From: Sarcina sp. DSM 11001
GTDB lineage: Bacteria; Bacillota; Clostridia; Lachnospirales; Lachnospiraceae
Assembly (NCBI RefSeq): GCF_900101015.1
Contig: NZ_FNFZ01000016.1
Span: forward strand, 23,159 to 87,158
DNA: 64,000 nucleotides
Direction of reading: 5' to 3'
Part shown: positions 60,583-64,000 of the stretch, in pieces
Layout of the letters: each line of letters opens with the position of its first letter
How positions within the stretch are numbered: the first letter of the stretch is position 1
Position numbers and translations under genes: made by a program
The notes under the pieces: model-generated
Told to the model about the DNA's origin: nothing
The model's input: the letters and a program-made list of their open reading frames with translations, nothing else
The model's database searches: none

Positions 60583-62181
60583 ATGGGCATTTATTTAAAC
60601 CCGGGAAATGAAAATTTCAGGGAAGCCGCAAACGCTGAAATCTATGTCGATAAGACGATGATGATAGAAGCAGTGAATCACATGATGAAAAAAGGGAATA
60701 AATACATCTGTAATTCGCGCCCCAGACGTTTCGGTAAGACCACTACATGTGAAATGCTCTGCGCCTATTATTCCAGGGGATGTGATTCCGGAGAACTTTT
60801 TGCGCCTTACAAAATCGCTTCATCTCCCTCCTATGAGGAAATGCGGAATAAATACAATGTCATCAGAATCGACATGAACAGCGAATATCAGAATGCCGGC
60901 AATAAAGAGCAGTTTCTGAAAGAACTGACCAGGGAAATCATCAGCGAATTCAGAACCGCCTGGCCTGGCGTGTCCTTTAATGAAGACGATTCGCTGGCCA
61001 GGTCTATATTGCGTGTATACGCGGCGACCGGCGAGACCTTTGTGATCCTCATGGATGAATATGATGTCCTTGTCAGGGAACAGGCTTCGCAGACCCTGTT
61101 TGAGGAATACCTGTCCTTCTTAAACGGCCTTTTTAAAAGCAGCACCGTCAGACCTGCCGTCTCTCTTGCCTATTTGACCGGTATCTTGCCTGTAGTCAGG
61201 GATAAAATCCAGTCCAAACTGAATAATTTCCGGGAGTATACCATTCTGGATGCGGGGCCGCTGGCGGAGTTCATCGGTTTCACGGGAGAAGAAGTAAAGG
61301 CTCTGTGTGACACGCACGGAATCAATTTTGAAGAGTGCCGCCGCTGGTACGATGGATATTCGCAGCACGGGTATGAGATTTACAACCCGGAATCTGTAGT
61401 GGTCTGCATTGAACAGAAGGAATTTGGCAGTTACTGGGGGAAAACATCCTCCTACGAGGTTATTTCAGACCGGATCCGTATGAATTTTGCGGGGACAAAA
61501 GATGCCGTCATCAGGATGCTTGCCGGGGAGGAAGTGGATGTCAACGTGACCCGCTATCTGAATACCATGACCTCCTTCAGGACCAAAGACGATCTGTTCA
61601 CCTACCTGATCCACCTGGGCTATCTCGCTTATCGCAGAGTAACAGGAAATGAAGGAACCTGCAGAATCCCCAACTGGGAGGTGCGCCAGGAATGGTTCAA
61701 TGCCATCGAAGAAGAGGAGGAGTATGCCATCACGTCGCAGATCATCAGCGATTCCAAAGAACTTTTGAAAAAAAACCTGGAAGGGGACGAACAGGCTGTT
61801 GCAAAAGCACTGGACGTCTCCCACATCCATGTTACCAGTAATCGGAGCTACAACAATGAGGACGCCCTGCAAAGCGCTATCTATCTCGCTTATATATATG
61901 CTTTAAACCGCTACACCATAGTCAGGGAGATGACAGCCGGAAAAGGCTTTGCCGACGTAGTGTTCCTTCCCGTTCAAAGAACAGACACGGCAATGATCAT
62001 CGAGCTGAAAAAGAACGGGAATGATGGCGGCGCCGCGGGAGCCCTTGACCAGATTCGCCGGAAACAGTACTTTGACAGCCTGACGCATTACCAGGGGAAC
62101 CTCCTTTTTGTGGGAATCGACTACGACGAAAAAGAGAAAACCCATGCCTGCAGGATGGAGAGATTTTATAAGGATCAGTGA
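60583..62181 (+). CDS. AAA-ATPase-like protein with PD-(D/E)XK domain
   Basis: 532 residues, close in layout to the protein at 281: YLNPGNENF start, P-loop RPRRFGKTT at 46-54, FVILMDEYDVLV as Walker B, and FADVVFLPVQ...MIIELKKNG as the nuclease-like core. GAAGGAAG lies upstream. Two members of one subgroup bracketing the window suggests a mobile or repeatedly duplicated family. Function unknown. Confidence 0.85.
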   Translation: MGIYLNPGNENFREAANAEIYVDKTMMIEAVNHMMKKGNKYICNSRPRRFGKTTTCEMLCAYYSRGCDSGELFAPYKIASSPSYEEMRNKYNVIRIDMNSEYQNAGNKEQFLKELTREIISEFRTAWPGVSFNEDDSLARSILRVYAATGETFVILMDEYDVLVREQASQTLFEEYLSFLNGLFKSSTVRPAVSLAYLTGILPVVRDKIQSKLNNFREYTILDAGPLAEFIGFTGEEVKALCDTHGINFEECRRWYDGYSQHGYEIYNPESVVVCIEQKEFGSYWGKTSSYEVISDRIRMNFAGTKDAVIRMLAGEEVDVNVTRYLNTMTSFRTKDDLFTYLIHLGYLAYRRVTGNEGTCRIPNWEVRQEWFNAIEEEEEYAITSQIISDSKELLKKNLEGDEQAVAKALDVSHIHVTSNRSYNNEDALQSAIYLAYIYALNRYTIVREMTAGKGFADVVFLPVQRTDTAMIIELKKNGNDGGAAGALDQIRRKQYFDSLTHYQGNLLFVGIDYDEKEKTHACRMERFYKDQ

Positions 62182-62283
62182 TCCCCGCCTGCATAAATTC
62201 CCGCTGACGTAAAACGAAAACAGCCGACTTGGAGAAAAAAGAAAGAATCAGAGGGAAAAGGAAATCCCCAGAAAAAAAGAAAA

Positions 62284-63543
62284 ATGAAAAAAAGAATAAC
62301 CAGAATCATCACAATTGTCTTCATCTGCGCCCTTGTCGCCTCCTGCTTTCTGCAGGGATGCGCGCAGAAAGACGGCAATTCCACATCACAGGGACAGGAG
62401 AATGCAGAACAGGGTATGACTGACGACAATAATAAAAACGGATCCAGGTCCGGCTCCGCTGCCGGAGCAAATACAGACGCAGAAAAGAATAACACCACAA
62501 AAGGGAATATCTCTGTAAATAAGGATACTCAGGCCGGCACGGGAGGGACTTCAGATGCAGCCGGTCATGCAGGCTCTGCCTCGACTGCCGCACCCTCTTC
62601 CGGAACCGCTGGCTCCTCCGCGTCTTCCTCCACGGCTTCCACCGCTGGCTCCGCCGCCACTAAAAAAGATTCCACCCTCTCCCCGGAAATGTCCGCCCTG
62701 GACAAAAAACTCCGCGAGGAGCTCGAAAACAAGAGCGGCGACTGGGCCCTCTACCTGTACCGCCTTGACACAGACGAAGAGATCGCCATCAACGCCGACC
62801 AGCCCATGGTCTCCGCCAGCCTCATCAAACTCTACATCGCCGGCTGCTACCTCGAGCGCGTCAAAAAGGGCAAACTGGACGACAACTACGACTACCAGCT
62901 CTTCAAGATGCTCTCGGAAAGCGACAATGGAGCCACCAACACCCTGATCGATGTCCTCGGCATGGACAGGATCAACCGCTTCATGAAAAAACACCACTTC
63001 AAGGCCGGCAAGCTCAACCGCAAAATGCTGGTGCAGAACGGCACGGAAAACTACACCTCCTCTGCCGACTGCGGCAAAGTCCTCCGCGAGGTCTACAACT
63101 GGGACTACGTCAACCCCGACAGCTCCGCCCGCGTCATGAGAGCCCTCTGGGCCCAGATCCCCAGAAACCGCCAGAAGATCCCCGCAGGCGTCCCCTCGGA
63201 CATCGAGACCGCCAACAAGACCGGAGAACTCTACACACATGACCAGAACGGCACCGGCATAACCGTCCAGAACGACGCCGCCGTCATCTTCGCCCCCGAC
63301 CACCCCTACATCCTCGTCGTCATGACTGCAGTCCCCGGCGGAGGCGAAGGCCAGCTCCACAGAGAGATCGCCGGCCTCTCCGCCCAGGTGTACGAGGCCA
63401 TCTGCGGAACCAAGGAAGAGGAGTCGGAAACGGGCGAAAGTGCCATAAGTGGCGGAACTGACCAAAGCGGCGAAAGTGCCGTAAGTGGCGGAACTGCCCA
63501 AAGCGGCGAAGGCGCCGCCACAGGAAGCACAGGGAACAAATAA
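62284..63543 (+). CDS. Class A beta-lactamase-like serine hydrolase lipoprotein
   Basis: 419 residues. Signal with FLQGCAQKD lipobox (cysteine near 22), then about 115 residues of Ser/Thr/Ala/Gly linker. The catalytic domain (about 135-375) has SASLIK (nucleophile SxxK), SDNG (SDN motif) and NKTGEL (KTG motif). It is beta-lactamase2-like; such lipoproteins can be penicillin-hydrolysing or peptidoglycan-related enzymes, and a class A Glu166-type ELN loop is not obvious. The C-terminus has SGGTDQSGESA repeats (63448-63515). No clear ribosome binding site. Confidence 0.85.
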   Translation: MKKRITRIITIVFICALVASCFLQGCAQKDGNSTSQGQENAEQGMTDDNNKNGSRSGSAAGANTDAEKNNTTKGNISVNKDTQAGTGGTSDAAGHAGSASTAAPSSGTAGSSASSSTASTAGSAATKKDSTLSPEMSALDKKLREELENKSGDWALYLYRLDTDEEIAINADQPMVSASLIKLYIAGCYLERVKKGKLDDNYDYQLFKMLSESDNGATNTLIDVLGMDRINRFMKKHHFKAGKLNRKMLVQNGTENYTSSADCGKVLREVYNWDYVNPDSSARVMRALWAQIPRNRQKIPAGVPSDIETANKTGELYTHDQNGTGITVQNDAAVIFAPDHPYILVVMTAVPGGGEGQLHREIAGLSAQVYEAICGTKEEESETGESAISGGTDQSGESAVSGGTAQSGEGAATGSTGNK

Positions 63544-63556
63544 GAGATCTGAACGG

Positions 63557-63581
63557 TCAAAAAGTGCGGCTGCCTTTTTGA
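63557..63581 (+). terminator. Possible terminator after the serine hydrolase gene
   Basis: TCAAAAAG and CTTTTTGA arms with a GC-rich loop, followed by TATCTTTTGATATCTTT. Confidence 0.5.
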
Positions 63582-63611
63582 TATCTTTTGATATCTTTCC
63601 CTTATTTTCCA

Positions 63612-63640
63612 TTGAACACTCAGAATAAAGCCTGTATAAT
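63612..63640 (+). promoter_or_regulatory. Putative promoter near the right edge
   Basis: TTGAAC (63612-63617), 17 bases, TATAAT (63635-63640), directed rightwards. No convincing gene follows before 64000; the target is probably outside the window. Confidence 0.55.
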
Positions 63641-64000
63641 GTAATCGGCTATTTGCCGGAATGGCGCGCAAAAATACTTCAAATGCCTGTGTGTTTTGAC
63701 GCATGTTTTGACGCGGCCCCCTTTATAATGGCTGTAACTGGATAAAGTGTCTACTGGCGCCATTCTCTGCTGTCCGCTGTCAGATGATTTGATGAGCGGT
63801 TTCCGACCGGCTCCAGTGCAGGATCTTCCCGCATCCGGGACTAAAAGCCCCGCCTGGACATCATTTGATTTACCCACGAGTCTCCCGAGTCCGCAGATAA
63901 ACCTTTTGCGACATCGAAATAATCAATATTTCAGAAGACGGCTGGAAGACAAAACGGATGACGAAATATTCCACGCATTTATAACCTAATCCTATTTCAG

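Noticed and set aside
63747-63989. 80-codon frame at the right edge
   Set aside because: No ribosome binding site and no recognisable domain; composition not convincing.
1-64000. tRNA and rRNA genes
   Set aside because: No cloverleaf with a GTTCGAATC-like T arm or rRNA-like block was found by reading; a covariance-model search would settle this.

Overview
The window looks like a chromosome segment of an anaerobic Firmicute, most likely a Lachnospiraceae (Clostridia) from gut or rumen. The basis is the Gram-positive style ribosome binding sites, low-GC promoters, lipoprotein signals, the CsbB/YfhO-type pair, the panB-C-D set with a DUF2520 dehydrogenase, and several AAA-ATPase-like/PD-(D/E)XK proteins that are abundant in that family. 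The genus cannot be fixed from sequence reading alone. No rRNA or tRNA gene was recognised.

Layout. 1-104 holds the trailing end of a probable type II CRISPR array. 281-1885 is an AAA-ATPase-like/PD-(D/E)XK protein. 2028-6196 is a YfhO membrane glycosyltransferase plus a GT2 polyprenyl-phosphate glycosyltransferase (envelope polymer glycosylation). 6281-8699 is a histidine kinase/response regulator pair, followed by an RsuA-type pseudouridine synthase and a large lipoprotein. 12564-17091 is a methionine module: MetF, a separate MetH reactivation domain and a B12-dependent MetH core. An MBL-fold hydrolase faces mnmA. 19281-22390 (minus strand) is a pantothenate operon: DUF2520 dehydrogenase, panB, panC, panD. 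22700-31170 is accessory, rich in REP-like hairpins, with an Rpn-type nuclease, another AAA/PD-(D/E)XK gene, a frameshifted zinc-ribbon protein and a DUF6273 surface protein. 31182-36612 carries HelD, a D-2-hydroxyacid dehydrogenase and an EamA transporter. 37372-39858 is a three-gene operon around a DUF6765 protein. 40294-46997 is a cobalamin-type ABC importer whose ATPase is fused to cobyrinate a,c-diamide synthase (CbiA). 47360-63543 mixes Fic, RidA, three paralogous small ATPases (one destroyed by a 290-bp insertion), cbiB, cobS, cobU and a short CobU-like protein, two more AAA/PD-(D/E)XK proteins, an amidase and a serine hydrolase.

How the genes fit together. The metabolic theme is corrinoid economy. 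An importer brings in corrinoids; CbiA, CbiB, CobU and CobS amidate, attach the aminopropanol arm and assemble the nucleotide loop; the B12-dependent MetH, fed by MetF and kept active by the stand-alone reactivation protein, uses the product. A lower-ligand activating CobT is not in the window.

The most unusual property is pervasive tandem repetition. At least fifteen conserved proteins carry in-frame tandem peptide repeats (units of about 3 to 21 residues) at domain boundaries or surface linkers, and most intergenic gaps hold tandem arrays of 12 to 37 bp. Several arrays clearly grew from the 3' end of the preceding gene, including its stop codon. This, more than any single gene, is the feature to follow up.
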